Shown one piece after another: positions 21,080-33,820 of a stretch of 64,000 bases of DNA (its first letter is position 1; the number at the start of each line of letters is the position of its first letter). Source of the DNA: Endothia cerciana (lineage: Eukaryota; Ascomycota; Sordariomycetes; Diaporthales; Cryphonectriaceae). Position numbers and translations under genes: made by a program. The stretch is from NCBI GenBank assembly GCA_026119935.1, contig JALRMH010000001.1:1550001-1614000 (forward strand). Reading direction: 5' to 3'. The notes below the pieces were generated by a model, which saw nothing but the letters and a program-made list of their open reading frames with translations, was not told the origin of the DNA and ran no database searches.

Positions 21080-23594
21080 CTACCACCAGTTCCTCTCGTG
21101 CCCCTCGAATCCAAAGTTCAGCGCAACGGCGACCACCAAGGCAGTACACAGGAAGGTCGGACCCCAGTAGTCGTAGAACTTCGCTGCCTTTCGGGCTCGG
21201 ATTGAACGGCTCCTGTAGACGTAGACACCTACGGAGTAGCACAGACAAAGTATAGCGACAAGAGTGAAGACGCCAGACACCACGAAGGAAATTCTGCTGG
21301 GCTTGTTGCCGAAGTTAAGAAGAGTGGTCGCGATTGTGCCGATGTAGATGGAGAATTCGAGCTGCGATCCACGGGGTCAGCATATACAACTCGGGGACAA
21401 TTAGCTAGTGATACAAAGAGGAGATGCATACCCAACTCAAAAAAGTCCTTTCCGCAGCAAAGTACACCTTCGGCTCCACCCGGACGGGGACGTATATCTT
21501 CTTCCCCTTGGGCGCCTCAAATCTCTTATTCTGCACCTGCGTGGTGCCATATAACGCGAGTGTCCGCTCGTGCACGGGGATCTCACTACCCGATCTCATC
21601 GTCGTCATGGCGTGCCCCAGCTTGGAGGCTATGCCACGACCGGCAGCCTTCGCCTTGGTCGAGACAAGCGTCGTGAAGTACGACAGTCCGCCTACTCTCC
21701 TGGCCTCTTCTAGTCTGTCCTCTTCCTCTTCTTCCTCATCGGACTCGTAGAGCATGTATGCATCGTCTTGAGCGGCGGAGGGCAATAGTCGTGTCTGATC
21801 CTCGAGATCGACGGCGCCATCGTTCTGTGCCTGGCGCAACCTGTGAGCTACTGCCGCTCCGTGGGCGCTCGTCCCAGCCTGCGGCCCATTAGATGGTGCA
21901 AGGAGGCCGTTGTTTTCTGGCCTCCGCGTCGTCCTGGCCTCTTCTTCATCAGAGTCGAACTCGTCATCGTCCTCATCCTCTGACGTCCCGGTAGTACCAG
22001 AGTGAGAGCTCCGCTGGATGCCAAAGTTGTGGGTGACAGGTTTGCGGATGTCAACGTCCATCTGGGGCATCCAGAAGGGTAAAAGGTTGATTCGGTCGGG
22101 GAAGAGGACGGCGCATCCGTGGATGAACTTGGAGAACTTGGGAACAGCCTCGACGAGATGGCTCGAGACCAGCTGTCGCACCCATTCAGGGGTCTGCTGA
22201 CCTGCCTGAGTCTGAATCTTCACCTCCAACACGGCATACGGGAATCGGCAGATGTCTTCCGGTGGCAGCTGGGAGAAGGGATAGTCCACGCCGATGTCCA
22301 TGCGGCGCCAGTTGTCGCCACTTCTCCTGCGCCCGTCGAGGTTGTCTTCTCGAATCAAGGTCAAGTCCGTGTCGAGCGAGATGCGGACCCTAAGATCGCC
22401 AGGGAACTGAAAGGCAGTGCGGTGGTAGAAGCTCCGGCATACCGGCTCGTATCCCTTCTTGAGGACCTCCCACTGGATTTCCTGCGCCAGTTTCTCGGCC
22501 TTATCGTATTCTGACTGCGGCTTCTTGCCGGTCTTCCTCTGCTTATCGATGATAGCAGCGGGGAGCATCTCACCCTTCATGTAGGAGTTCACATGTTTCT
22601 CCCTGATGTCGAACCGCTCCTTGACTGACTTCTCCCCTGTCCAATCCTCTCGATGCGTCTTTCTCTCAACGAAAATCTTGTCGGTATCCATGCCGCCATA
22701 CCACCGCAGACGAATCGCCTCAGCCCCCTCGGTCTTCTTGAGTCGGCCCTCGTACAGATCCCAAACGTCAGGGTTGTCGTAGTAGATGGAGGTAATAGCA
22801 GTATCATCCGTCTCAAACTCCTTCGCCCCGTTGAAGACCAAGACCGGTAGGTGCTTGAGGATGATAAGCTTGAGCTCAGTGACGTTGTCCGGATGCACCC
22901 AGTATTTTGTCGTGTTACGGATGAAGTTGCCCTGACTGCCCCCGGAGGCACTGTCGCCCTTCACCGGATTGCCCCTGGTGCGAACAATATTGTAGAGATC
23001 GGACAGCTTGACCAGCAACTCCTCGTGATTGTCCTTGAAGAACGGCTTCGCCTTCATGCGAGCCTCAAACACGGGCCGGATGTGCCACCCGGTCATCTTG
23101 TCGTGCTTCTTCATGATCTTGTAGAAGCCGGTGTAATTCAGCTGGACAAACTTGGCGAGGTCGTTGACGTCGGCAATGATGTCGCTCAGGTCCTCCTCGA
23201 GAACCATAAACTCCTCCTCGGATGGACCGTCCCGGCCGGGCTGCCGCTCGTTGAGTCTGGCGACAATATCGTTGACATCGCGCTCGCTGGTCTGGAGGCG
23301 GCGTGTGATCTCGATCGTCTTGAGCTGTTGTTTCTGGTAGACCTTTTCCAACTCGGACTCTAGCCGATACACAAATCGGCTCTCGTCGTCCTCAGTCCAT
23401 TCCCGTTTCGGTTTGCCCTTTGCCTTCGGGCGCGAGGCAGAGGCGCCATCCGTGGTAGTTTCGACTTGCGATTCGGACTGCACCTGGACTGGGCCGGATG
23501 CCTTCTTAAGGTCGGCCTTCAGCCCTTCATAGTCAATGTAGTACCATTGATACTCCTTGATGACGGAAGAGCGCAGCTGCTCGCCGAACTTCAT
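21080..23594 (-). CDS. VTC4: Vacuolar transporter chaperone VTC4 (polyphosphate polymerase)
   Basis: Catalytic subunit of the vacuolar VTC complex, which makes polyphosphate from ATP and moves it into the vacuole. Two exons, 21432-23594 and 21080-21361, give 814 residues. Order of parts: SPX domain (starts [20 protein letters not shown], ~1-190), the VTC tunnel domain with basic catalytic residues ([40 protein letters not shown]), an acidic low-complexity linker, and a C-terminal three-span DUF202 domain split by the intron. The presence of the full basic tunnel set argues for VTC4 and against the inactive VTC2/3 paralogues. The start was chosen at MKFGEQL, the conserved SPX start, not the longer upstream frame. 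Divergent from RMT2. Confidence 0.92.
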
Positions 23595-24416
23595 GACGAC
23601 GACTCCAGGAACGATGCGCTTATACGGCCTGGAGTGGGCTGTGGTGCAGCGGAGGCGGTTTGAAATGACAGAACTTCTGCCAGTCCTGAGGTCTTTAACG
23701 ATCAGCATGGGCACCGTATTTCACTATAACGAGGCCCATGGATGAGGCGGCTGAGAGCTCGAATCTCTGCCTAGGCAATGATGGGGTCGGATTCACGGGA
23801 GGCCCTGAGACAGCAGGGACGGGATCCAGAGATGTCATGAGATGAGATGAGATGAGATGGGACAAAGAAAGCTTACCAGCAAGGATGAGACGATCTGACG
23901 TTTTAGGACCCAAGGTGATATGCGGATATACCAGAACGAAAAGCAAGAAAAGAAAAGGCGAGGCTCCTGACCACCTAGCGTGATGGTAATTGTGTCGAGG
24001 GACTGCAATTGAGAAACGGCGGCCGGCGATGGAAGCGTCTTCATCGCTAGTGAGCCTGGAACCTTGGGCCTTGCAAGGTCGTAGCAGCCCCACCTCGCTA
24101 GCAACACTACCCTAGCGCCTTCCCCCGACTGGGCCTCCCACGTTGCGTCAATGGCTGGCTGTGATTGGCCAATTGCTAACTGCTAACTGCCATGCACCGC
24201 CCAGCTCTGGTGCTCACCGGCGGCAGGCAAATAAATTTTGGAGGGGCACGCCTGGGGGCAACCAGAGCCTTCTCTGCTCCCCGTGCGCCATCAACTTCGA
24301 GGCTGTGGCGCGCCCCTAGAGACGAGAGCTCCCAGGCCGTACCCTTTTAGTGTCTCGAGCAGGATCCAGACACCCTCTGACCAGCAACAGGAGAGATACA
24401 GGACCGACCCGACACC
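23595..24416. other. Divergent spacer between VTC4 and RMT2
   Basis: 822 bases. It contains four tandem ATGAG pentamers at 23837-23856 and an ATTGGCCAAT CCAAT-type palindrome near 24164. No gene seen. Confidence 0.5.
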
Positions 24417-25881
24417 ATGGCCTCCTCCCAACCCATCGACGACTCCCTCCCCGCGCGCATAACCCCCTCCTGCCCGCCCTCCACCTCCGAGATCCTCCAC
24501 GCAGCATGGAACCACGATGTCGCCGCGGTCAAGGAACTGCTCGACGAGCCGGGCAAGGCGAGCGTCCAGGACCCCGCGACGGGTGAGACCCCCCTGCACG
24601 CAGCGATCCGGTCGTGCGGTCCGGCCAGCAGCACCTCGCCGGCCGAGGCCGCCCTCGAGCAGGCCAAGGCCACCGTCAGCGAGCTGCTCCTCTGGGGCGG
24701 CATCTGGAACGACGTGGACGATCATAACGAGACGCCCGGGTGCGTCGCGCACCGGCTGGGGCAGACGGCCCTGTATGCCCTCTGCGTCGAGGCCGGCGTG
24801 CGGGCGGAGATGCTCTTCGGCCTGCTCGATGGGTACCAGGAGCTCAGCTCCGGCTCGGAGGCCGAGGACGAGGACATGGCCGAGGACGAAGGGGCCGCGC
24901 ACGTCGAGGTCGACGCGACGGGCATGAACCCCGAGCTCGAAGACGGCGAGGCCGCGCCTGACCTGGTGGCCGCGAACCAGCTCGCGACGGACTTCGCGGA
25001 CGCAGAAGAGGAGATGGAGGTTCAGGGCGAGATGGCGGAGCCGGCAGAGCCGACGTTCAGGCCGCCGGAGGACGGCGCGGACGGCGAGGTCAAGAGCGAG
25101 AAGTACCTCCGGTCGAAACTCACCTATTCCGACGGCAAGCTTGTCGACGACGACGGCAACGGCGTGATGATGGCCTGGGAGACGGACATCATGCGTCGGA
25201 GCGTGGATGTGCTGGTTCCCGAGGGCGCACCCGGGAAGCGGATCCTGAACATCGGCTTCGGCATGGGGATTATCGATAGCATGTTTGCGGAGACGAAACC
25301 TGCGAGACACCACATCATCGAGGCGCACGAGGAGGTCCTGGCGCACCTCGACGAGCCAGGGTCAACATTTGGTGTAAAGTGGGAGGCCAGCGGGTCCGAG
25401 GAGGGTGCATACAAGGTCTACAGGGGACGGTGGCAGGACGTTGTGCCGATATTGTTGGAGCGGGGCGAGGTTTACGATGCCGTGTACTTTGATACCTTTG
25501 GCGAGGATTATAGCCAGCTGAGGAAATTCTTTACCGGGTATATACCTGGCTTACTGGAGGCAGACGGCGTGTTTGGGTTTTTCAATGGCTTGGGCGCAGA
25601 TAGGAGGATATGCTACGACGTCTACACCAAGGTGGTCGAGTTGCATCTCTCCGATGCAGGTATGGATGTGGAGTGGCAAGAGACTGATGTCGACCTCAAG
25701 GGATTAGAGGAGGCCGGGGAGGGCCAGTGGGAGGGTATCAAGAGAAGGTATTGGACACTGGATAGTAAGTCGACTCCGAGCAACTTTTTTTATTTATTTA
25801 TTCTTTGGTATTTCTGTCGGCAAGGTCTAACGCGGCTCTATCTCAGAATACCGCCTACCGATCTGCACATTTTTGGGCTGA
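24417..25881 (+). CDS. RMT2: Protein arginine N5-methyltransferase 2
   Basis: Type IV arginine methyltransferase that methylates the delta nitrogen of Arg in ribosomal protein Rpl12. Two exons, 24417-25764 and 25847-25881 (only 35 nt), give 460 residues. The N-terminus has ankyrin-like repeats (HAAWNHDVAAVKELLDEPG, TGETPLHAAIRSC), then an acidic linker, then a SAM-binding domain (RILNIGFGMGIIDS near residue 275, HHIIEAHEEVLAHL, YDAVYFDTFGEDY). The family, length and ankyrin-plus-methyltransferase layout agree. The tiny last exon adds the final residues KYRLPICTFLG. Confidence 0.92.
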
Positions 25882-26111
25882 GGGCCACGTTGCTATTCAG
25901 GCTACGCAAACTCCTACATCCTTGATGCCCAGGCTTCGTTCGTGCTTCTGTAGACCCTGCTTTGATGAAAAGTCAAGCGGACTGGCTGTTTCCAAAACTA
26001 GTCTACCCAGATGTCGCCATCGATTGCATAGCGGGAAACAGAGAACATACGGAACAGTGCAAGTCCAAACCAGCCAGCGAGGGCTGCCAGAAGGCTGGAT
26101 AGCAATCCCGC

Positions 26112-28830
26112 CTACGCAAAGTTCTCTGGGTGCAGAATGCCCGCCATGTTGCCCTGCTTGACACGCTTCAGCGTGAGCGCGGCGATGAGCGCGGCACCGA
26201 CACCGGAACCGTCCTCGGCAGCCAGGATCTCGACGGGGTCCTCGTCGCGGCGGTTGGCCTTGGGGGCCCAGTCAAGAATCTCGCGGAGGGCCACGGCGCC
26301 GCGCTTCTTGAAGTGGGGGTACTTGTTGAAGACGGAGCCGTCGGCGCCGACGTGGGCGGTCTCGTAGTTCTTCTTCTTGCAGATGGCGGCGACGCCGCAA
26401 GCCGAGAGTCGGGCAGCCCGGGTCCCGATGAGCTCCGCCGTCTTGCGGATGAGCTCGAGCTCGGGCTGATTGGGCCTGAGGTCGAGCTTGTCGAGGAACA
26501 GGTCGAATGTCTCCTGGAGATTCTCAAAGGGATCACTGTAGACGCGGGGGTTGGTCAGCCATGTGTCCTGTAATGAACGGGTTGTAGTATCATTAGAAAA
26601 GAAAACAAACGCAGAAGCAAAAAGTTCTTCTGAAGCAGAACCAGATACATGAGTTGAACTTGTTACAGGAGATGAAGAACTCGGAACAGGCGATGTTGAA
26701 TCAGAATCAGGAGAACTGTTCGTGAAGATCTCGGAACAGTTGCAAGACTCGGAGACAGAGGAAAAGCGCCTCTCGGCACGGCAGGCGTACTCTTCAATTG
26801 CAGATAGGAAGGATGAGTCCAGGCTGTAGGGCTTGCGCAACTTCGAGATGTCCTGGCCAGCGAAGATACCAGACTCGTGGTTGTCATGAAGGTCGACCAT
26901 GATCAGGCGGAAGATCTCACCCAGATACAGACCGGCGATCATCTTCTCAAAGGCCTGCTGACCGGGACGAGGAGAGTCCTTGTCGACGATGATGTCGTAC
27001 TTGGTGCGAGGTAGAACCTTGTGCTCGTTGTCGAAGGCGCCCCACTCACAGTTGATGGCCATGGGGGTGTCAGGAGGCAGGTTCATGTGGGCGAGCTTGG
27101 GGATGGAGCCGAGGTCCTCCATGTAGGCAGCATTGCAACCAGTACCGAAGATGCAGCCGATCTTCATCTTAGTGTCGGTATAGGCAGAGGCGATCAGGGT
27201 ACCGGTGGTGTCGTTGATCAATGCGGAGAGCTTGATAGGGACTCCCTATCCAACATATTAGTCTCTATAACATGGTCCAATGGTTCCGTAGACCTACCCG
27301 AGTAGCCAGGGCAGCCTCGAACATAGGGACAACGTTCTTGCCCTCAACACCATCGATGTCGAAGCCCTTGGTCCAACGCTGCAGGATGCCTTCGTCGATG
27401 TAGTTCTGGGTTGCAGGGTAGGAGAAGGTGAAACCCAGGGGAAGTGCCTCGAGGTTGGTTGTGCCGTGGTGAGTCTCGATGAACTGGTAAAGACAGTCGG
27501 CGATATACTCCCAGAGCTCCTCGGAGGAACCAGTCTTGAGCTCTTCTGGCATGCGATATTTGGACTGGATGATATCGAACTCGGACTTGGCCTCTGTCAG
27601 GGTGATCTCGCACACGCGCAAGTTGGTGCCACCCATATCCAGAGCCAGGAAGGTGCCAGTCTCATACCCATCCGGGAATGACATGACCCAGGTTGGGTTC
27701 ATGGGCTTTGTCAAAGTCAGCCTACCTCTCAATATTGTGATGCCTAGGTGACGACGAATTGGACAAGGCTTACAATGCTGCCACCCTCGACGCTCAGACC
27801 TGCATCAGCGTGTTAGTGGGGGGCATTCCATGGATTCCGACATGGCCAGGAACTTACCCTTCTCCAGCTCCTTAACGAAGTGGTCAGTGATCTGCTTTAG
27901 CTTCGCCGTAGGGACAGTCAACATCTCCTCCAAGGCCTTGATCTCCGCCAACAGGTCCTTCGGGATCTCTGCGAAGGAGCCTAGTTTATTATTTGACATG
28001 TTAGCGAGGCTCTTCCAAAAGCAGGTGCAAACGCGTAAAGCCAACAATAAGGAGCCCGAATGCAAAGGTTGACACGAACTTTGGCTGACTGCTAGCGCAT
28101 GCTTATGGTGGTGATACGAGTGGCCTTGAAGTGTCTTTGGAGGAATGGCCTTGTCGTGGGGAGAGAGGTAAGGCATGTGACTGCCAAGTGCCATCTTGTT
28201 TACAGTGACTGAGACGAGACGAAGCACCTGTGATGATTGATATGGAAGGGAGGGGGGCGGCCTTCAAACAAAGAGCTGGAAGGCGGGCGGACGTTGAAGG
28301 ATTTGTATGATCAAGTCAGAGATGATGGTTGGTGGATAGGGAGCCCAAATGAATGGCTGAAGACGAGAGGTTGGGCAAATCTGCGGGACTGCAAACCCAA
28401 AATTTACGGACGAATGAAGGTATGACGATAGTGTTATGAAGAAGACTGTGATGTGTGGATAATGACACTTGTATCTTTCAGGTTGATGGGAATCTGAGGT
28501 GACGATGTGTGTTAAGATCGTATAGAGGTGTCCTTTGGTGAAGCACCCATCGTGGGTCCATCTGGAGACCCAGCAGAGCAGGAGGAGGAGGCGAAGATAG
28601 GAGGAGGAAGTGCAAGAGCCATCAACCACTTGGCTGCCTTGTTCCTACTTGCTTTGACATCAACAATCCCACTGCCCTGTTGAAAGTCTAGAGAAAACCA
28701 GTGCAAACACCCATATAGCAGACAACAAGCAAGCCCAGGATGATGTGGGTGGTTATCAATGGAGTAGAGAGGAGCACAACTTACCAGTTCCCTTGCGGGA
28801 GGGTGGCTTCTTGGGGCCCAAGCCGACCAT
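26112..28830 (-). CDS. Hexokinase
   Basis: Phosphorylates glucose and other hexoses. Six exons, 28785-28830, 27858-27980, 27774-27799, 27298-27705, 26791-27245 and 26112-26535, give 493 residues with all phases matching. Motifs: phosphate-1 LALDMGGTNLRVCEI, sugar-binding LGFTFSYPATQ, connect-1 LINDTTGTLIASAY, GCIFGTGCNAAYMED and the C-terminal HVGADGSVFNKYPHFK plus AEDGSGVGAALIAAL. Intron 1 is long (804 bases). Exon 3 is a 26-nt microexon. The last intron (26536-26790, 255 bases) is a multiple of three and has no in-frame stop, so an unspliced message would still be open. Splicing is preferred because it restores the conserved IEDDPFENLQ junction and has a CTGAC branch point. Confidence 0.93.
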
Positions 28831-30121
28831 CTTGACTGTATGAATGAATTGGGATGAGGATAGAGTCAGATAGGCAGATGGGTAAGTCAGTAAAGACCTA
28901 ATGCTGCCCTCGCGTATGGGGAACGGATTGCGAGGATGAGTAGGACCGAGGTTGAAGGTCGACGTTTGGGAAGACGGCAGAAGGAAGATGAGCTCAGTGA
29001 ACAAGGTGAGGCAAGGCGGTCAAAGTGGGTCCCCAAGGCCGAGCTATCCTTGCTCAAAGTTCAGGACGGGACACCACAGACAAAAATATTGGCAAACGAG
29101 AGGCCAGGAGAATTAGATAACAGGCTTGGTCAAGACCTGGGTAAGTATCCGATCCTCGGGTCAGAACTTTGAATCCCCACGCCAAGTCACCGGGGGTCTG
29201 CAGGTTGCTTCGTTTTTTTAAATCCCCGGACATTTCCCCAGGCGGGCCAAGCTAGGGTGAGCATGGCCCTTCCGACCGGACCGTGGCGCCCGCAGGTCTG
29301 GTCCCATGCCAATGGTACGGTGTATCAGTAAGGCTATGCGGTAAAGGATGTCCACGCTTCATTTCTAGCTAGAATCTTCGTCCTACAACAAGTAAAGCTT
29401 TGATCATCGGGCCTTATGGCTGCGGGAACAGCCATAACCTCTGCGCGTAATGACCTTCAGTGCTCCACGATACCCGGCGCTCTGGTGTGGCCCGCACAGC
29501 CCTCAACCATTTTTCTTCTGCCATGTTCTTGGTGTGTCATATGAATATTGGCCTGAGGTGACTCGAGAAAGGCTGGAGTAATGGGCTACGATGTGTGGCG
29601 TGACTGTACCTGAGTTATCACCGCATACGGAGGTGATGGTTTTTGCAGTCTTGCAATGAGCTCGGCTACCCCGCCATACCACTTCAAATGCTCGCTTGAA
29701 CTGGAACCCCACCATGACACCTCTGAGTCAACCCCTGCTCTGATTTTCTGCACCCCATGTCATCTGTGGCTGTGATGGCACTCCAGCCACACCTGCAGGG
29801 CCTTAGGATTTTGAACGGGTACGTACCGATCCACAATGCTGAATAAGGCTTAGATCCCGTCTTAGCCAAGGGCCAACGTAATCTTTCTGGGGACCTACCA
29901 CAGTAGCGAGCTGTCCTCTGTGATCCGCGTCGTTGTGTCGCAGGTGAATGACGACGAACTTCTAGAAAAGCAAGGTGGTGACTTGAGTTCTTGACGACAG
30001 ACGATCAATGACCAATTGACCTCGGCGCCTTCACCCCTCCCTCCCCTCTCTGTTTCTGTCTTTCCTGTTTTCCTCTTGGGCTGCACAATCATACGAGCGC
30101 ACCCTCTACTCGTCTAGCAAG
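28831..30121. other. Divergent spacer between hexokinase and OST1
   Basis: About 1.3 kb between start codons on opposite strands. The last ~90 bases are CT-rich, like an OST1 leader. No gene or RNA recognised. Confidence 0.45.
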
Positions 30122-31729
30122 ATGAAGTTCGCAGCGCTGCTGCCAGCTCTCGTCTCATGCCTGTCCTCGGCGGCGGCTGCATCCTTTGACTCTGCCCAGA
30201 CATCCCAGATCGTGCTGCCTTCTACCTTCAAGCCCCCTCAGGTCTTCAAGAATGCCAACTTGGTACATATCATTTCGCTCGAGAAGAACTACGCCAAGGA
30301 GGTCATCAACACCAAGATCGAGAACATAGCAAAGGAGCCCCAGGATGAGTACTTCATCCCCTTCACCCCGGACCAGATGTCCAGGGTGGGAGGTCTTGAG
30401 GTCAAGGACAAGAAGAATGCAGATGCAGGCCCATTCGTGGTAGAGGCTGTCGGGTTCGACCCGGAGAGGTAGGAAATCCTTACCCTGGCCGACGTTGAGA
30501 GGCGTGCATGGACAGGAGCTGCTGACACGGACACAAAATACAGCGCCGTACAGTACTACAGAATCAAGTTCCCCGAACCTCTGAAGGCAGGCGACGAGCA
30601 GACTCTCTCCATTACCTACTACTCTACCGATGCTTACAGGCCTCTGCCTGCGACAATCTCCCAAGAAGACCCTCAATTCCTCGTCTACTCCTTCTCGACC
30701 TACTGCCCGTCCGCCTACACAACTTCCAAACAGAAGACCGAGATTAAGGCGTCCTCCTCCAACATCCCTGATTACACAAAGCTTCCCGGAAGTGGTGATG
30801 TGGCGGAGTTCCCCATCAAGTCGGGCTCTAAGCTGACCTACGGCCCCTACGAGGAGAAGCCTGCAGGCGCCGAACAGCCCGCGACGGTCCGATTCGAGTT
30901 CACCAAACCGGTCCTGCATGTCACCGATCTGGAGCGGGACATCGAGGTGAGCCACTGGGGTGGCAACATCGCCTTCGAGGAGCGGTACACCATGTACCAC
31001 CGCGGCGCCAACCTGTCTTCCCTCTTTAGCCGGGTCAAGTGGCAGCAGGCGCAATACTACAACCCCAACACGTACGCACTTAAGGAACTCAACTTCCCCC
31101 TCCCACCGAGCAGCGCCGACGCATACTACTATGATGTTATTGGCAACGTTTCGACCTCTCGATTCCGGAGTGGCAAGAATGAGGCACTCTTGCAGACCAA
31201 GCCTCGCTACCCCATCTTCGGCGGCTGGAAGTACCCCTTCACCATCGGCTGGAATGCAGATGCGAAGAACTTCTTGCGCAAGGCCACTACTGGAGGTTAT
31301 GTCCTCAACGTTCCGTTCCTCGAGGGGCCTAAGCAGCCTGAAGGCGTCGAATACGAGAACACTGTGGTTCGCGTCATCCTGCCTGAAGGTGCCGAGTAAG
31401 GATGATCCAATCATCTCGTGGAATAGGTTCTAATCCGTGTATGCAGAAATGTCAAATATTACACCAACATCCCGCAGTCGGCCATCACCGGCACCGATGT
31501 CGAGATTCACAAGACGTACCTGGACACTGTCGGCCGCACCGCCCTCGTCGTCAAGGCGCGCAACCTGGTGGACGACTTCCGCGACCGCAATCTGATCGTG
31601 TCCTATGACATCCCCTTCCTGGTCAGCATTCGCAAGCCCTTGGTCGTCTTTGGCAGTATGGTCACTACCTTTATCGCTGCGTACATCATTGGCGGAGTAG
31701 AGTTCAAGATTGCATCCAAATCGAGATAG
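30122..31729 (+). CDS. OST1: Oligosaccharyltransferase subunit OST1 (ribophorin I)
   Basis: Subunit of the ER complex that moves the dolichol-linked glycan to asparagine. Three exons, 30122-30468, 30544-31395 and 31447-31729, give 493 residues (yeast Ost1 is 476). A signal peptide covers ~1-20 (MKFAALLPALVSCLSSAAAA). The lumenal body has the typical LVHIISLEKNYAKEVINTKI, HWGGNIAFEERYTMYHRGA and FPIFGGWKYPFTIGW-like motif (seen here as YPIFGGWKYPFTIGWNADA). One membrane span lies near the C-terminus (SMVTTFIAAYIIGGVEF). Start in AAG-ATG context. A 419-codon antisense frame runs opposite and is discounted. Confidence 0.93.
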
Positions 31730-33820
31730 ATAGGCAATGTTTTGGGATGATTGGTTGGCGGGCGGGAAGAGCACACGTCTGTGAAGATATCCTCTTTCCG
31801 CATTGTAACGATATCCAGGGGACAGGGACGGGACATAAAAATCGGCAAACGACATACCACATGATTCATGATCGGTCCTGTGCGACGTGGCCCATGCAAC
31901 TTTGTGAGGACCCGCTGCCAGACGTTGGTCTTGGAAGCCACCCGTTTCGAAGTCCAGACGTGATCCTAACTGGCCTGCTGGCGTGAGGTATTGCACGAAG
32001 TGACTGCGCGACTGCAGAGTCTGTCGGTGGGCGACGTTGGGCACGTCGGCGTCACGGGCCGTACGAGGCACTGCACAAGTGTTCTAGGTCTTCGGTCACG
32101 TAGCCGCGGCACTGAGAACTCGGAGGACAAACATTCCGGAGGGGGGGGGGGGGGGTTCGGGCCACAGCGTGAGGTAGTGATTCCCACAGCCGTCTCGAGT
32201 CCGTCCTATGCTTTTTCGATACTCCCTACTGTAAATCGGGTTCCTCGACTCTTCCATGATGCCTCGTTCATGGCACATCTGGCGCATGGACCGCAAGAGC
32301 CGTCCTCGCGGTGACTCGCAATTCTCGGGGAGATAAAGCTACCTAGGTACTCTTGAGAATTTTGAGGTTGACCCAAGGGGACATTCGGATGTAGCCTTTC
32401 ATGGTGTCTCGAGACTTGCTCGTCGTCCCCTGCTTGCGATTCACACACCCCGGAGGTGTAACTGGGAATCGGCTCGCAGTAGACACCTTGGGATCCGGAC
32501 CATCGATGCACCGGACCTCGCAATCACGTAGTTTATGGGGGAACATCTCCCAGACTATCATCAGTAGAACTGCTTCCGAGCCTTTCGTGGTATGAGGATT
32601 CTGTATTATCTTGGTGTAGATATAAGGAAGTCCATGGGCCTCTCTCCGGCGGGCCGGCATGTTATGAGAAGCTAGGTCAAAGTCATGGAAACCAGTCCAA
32701 GGTGCCTGAGATACCTCTCTAAGAATCTTGATACCTCTCGTTTTCGGTCTTATCTTGGCTTTTGTTAACAACTTAGTTCTCCTTTTCCAGGAGTTTTTGG
32801 TAGGTGAGGTAGAGGGCATTGATTCCATGAGCCCCGTGGAGATAGTGTAATTATAAGCCACACTGCCCCCTGAGGGCTTTGCCTCATCTCTAACGGCACC
32901 CGTCTTGGAAACTGCAGAGTTGTCACAGCGCGGCTCATGGGACACGGAACGCTCCATTTAGATGTTGAAGATCATCAAGCCTGTGCCATCCGTCCTGACA
33001 GGTTCGCATCGAGTTTCACGGTCGAAACGTCGGTCGGGCCACTAGGTACCCGCCGCCGCCTTCGAGAACCAGAACCGGGAGTTCAGTATCACTTCGCGCC
33101 GGGGATGGCTCTATCTAGGAACATAGCTCGCGGCCTGATCTTTGTGTGGCCGAACGAGAGTTCAGTTGATGTTATATCTTGATTGTGTCCGGCAAGGGGC
33201 TCTGCCGCCCCGACGGACAGACTGCCATGAAGCCTCCCCAGCCTCCGGCCCTGCCATCCACCAATTGTCGCAGCGTCATCGTCCCGCTCCCTTCTGAAGC
33301 TGAGATGGCAGCTGATCGGTCGTTCACCCGACAGTTCAGCAAATTTGATGGTTTCACCCAGTCTTTTCGTCCAATATCACGAGCGGAGAGCCCGGGAACA
33401 CCGCAGCGGAAACCTACGGCAGCCCTGAGTGAAGAGTGGGATGGTTGTATGCCGAACGAACTCGCCATGCATGCTGTGATCAGCGCCATGACAGAGGAAT
33501 AGTCCAACTGACCATCTGACCATCTGATATGAGTTCAAGAGGGGGGGGGGGGTATCATGCTTTATGCCAGTGTCTGTCTGGCTGTCGAGAACTTTTCGAT
33601 AACTCGAGACTTGATCCTGGCATTTCACGACAGTCTAGACTACGCCTGTATGCTTTGCAGTCTTAGTATCAATGGCATACGAGAGGACAATCTCCAGCGG
33701 TAAGTCCTACGCAATCATTCTCGAAATGACCATCCAGCCCCATGGTTTCGCTAGAAAACACGCGCGCGATGGGGGGCCGTACGAGAAGTCGGTTTAAAAA
33801 AATAAAAAAAAATAGAGTTC
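31730..33820. other. Gene-poor region with two weak open frames
   Basis: About 2.1 kb with no recognised gene. G-runs occur at ~32142-32155 and ~33541-33552. A 204-codon frame at 32343-32957 (minus) starts with a good ATG but resembles nothing I know. A 91-codon frame at 33227-33502 (plus) shows some coding-like codon choice. Neither is convincing and both could be chance. Confidence 0.35.
33227..33502 (+). CDS. Weak candidate small protein, unknown
   Basis: ATG at 33227 opens 91 codons, Pro/Ser-rich at the start, ending AMHAVISAMTEE before TAG. Codon third positions lean to G/C as in the real genes nearby, but the antisense frame is equally open. No family recognised and no introns needed. 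Low support. Confidence 0.2.
   Translation: MKPPQPPALPSTNCRSVIVPLPSEAEMAADRSFTRQFSKFDGFTQSFRPISRAESPGTPQRKPTAALSEEWDGCMPNELAMHAVISAMTEE

Noticed and set aside
24291..25346. A 351-codon open frame antisense to RMT2
   Set aside because: Arg/Leu/Gly-rich shadow of a GC-rich gene with a clear conserved product on the other strand.
30155..31414. A 419-codon open frame antisense to OST1
   Set aside because: It runs across both OST1 introns and mirrors conserved OST1 codons; the product resembles no protein. GC-biased third positions explain it.
32343..32957. A 204-codon minus-strand frame
   Set aside because: No family resemblance, no codon pattern like the neighbours, in a gene-poor region; could be chance.
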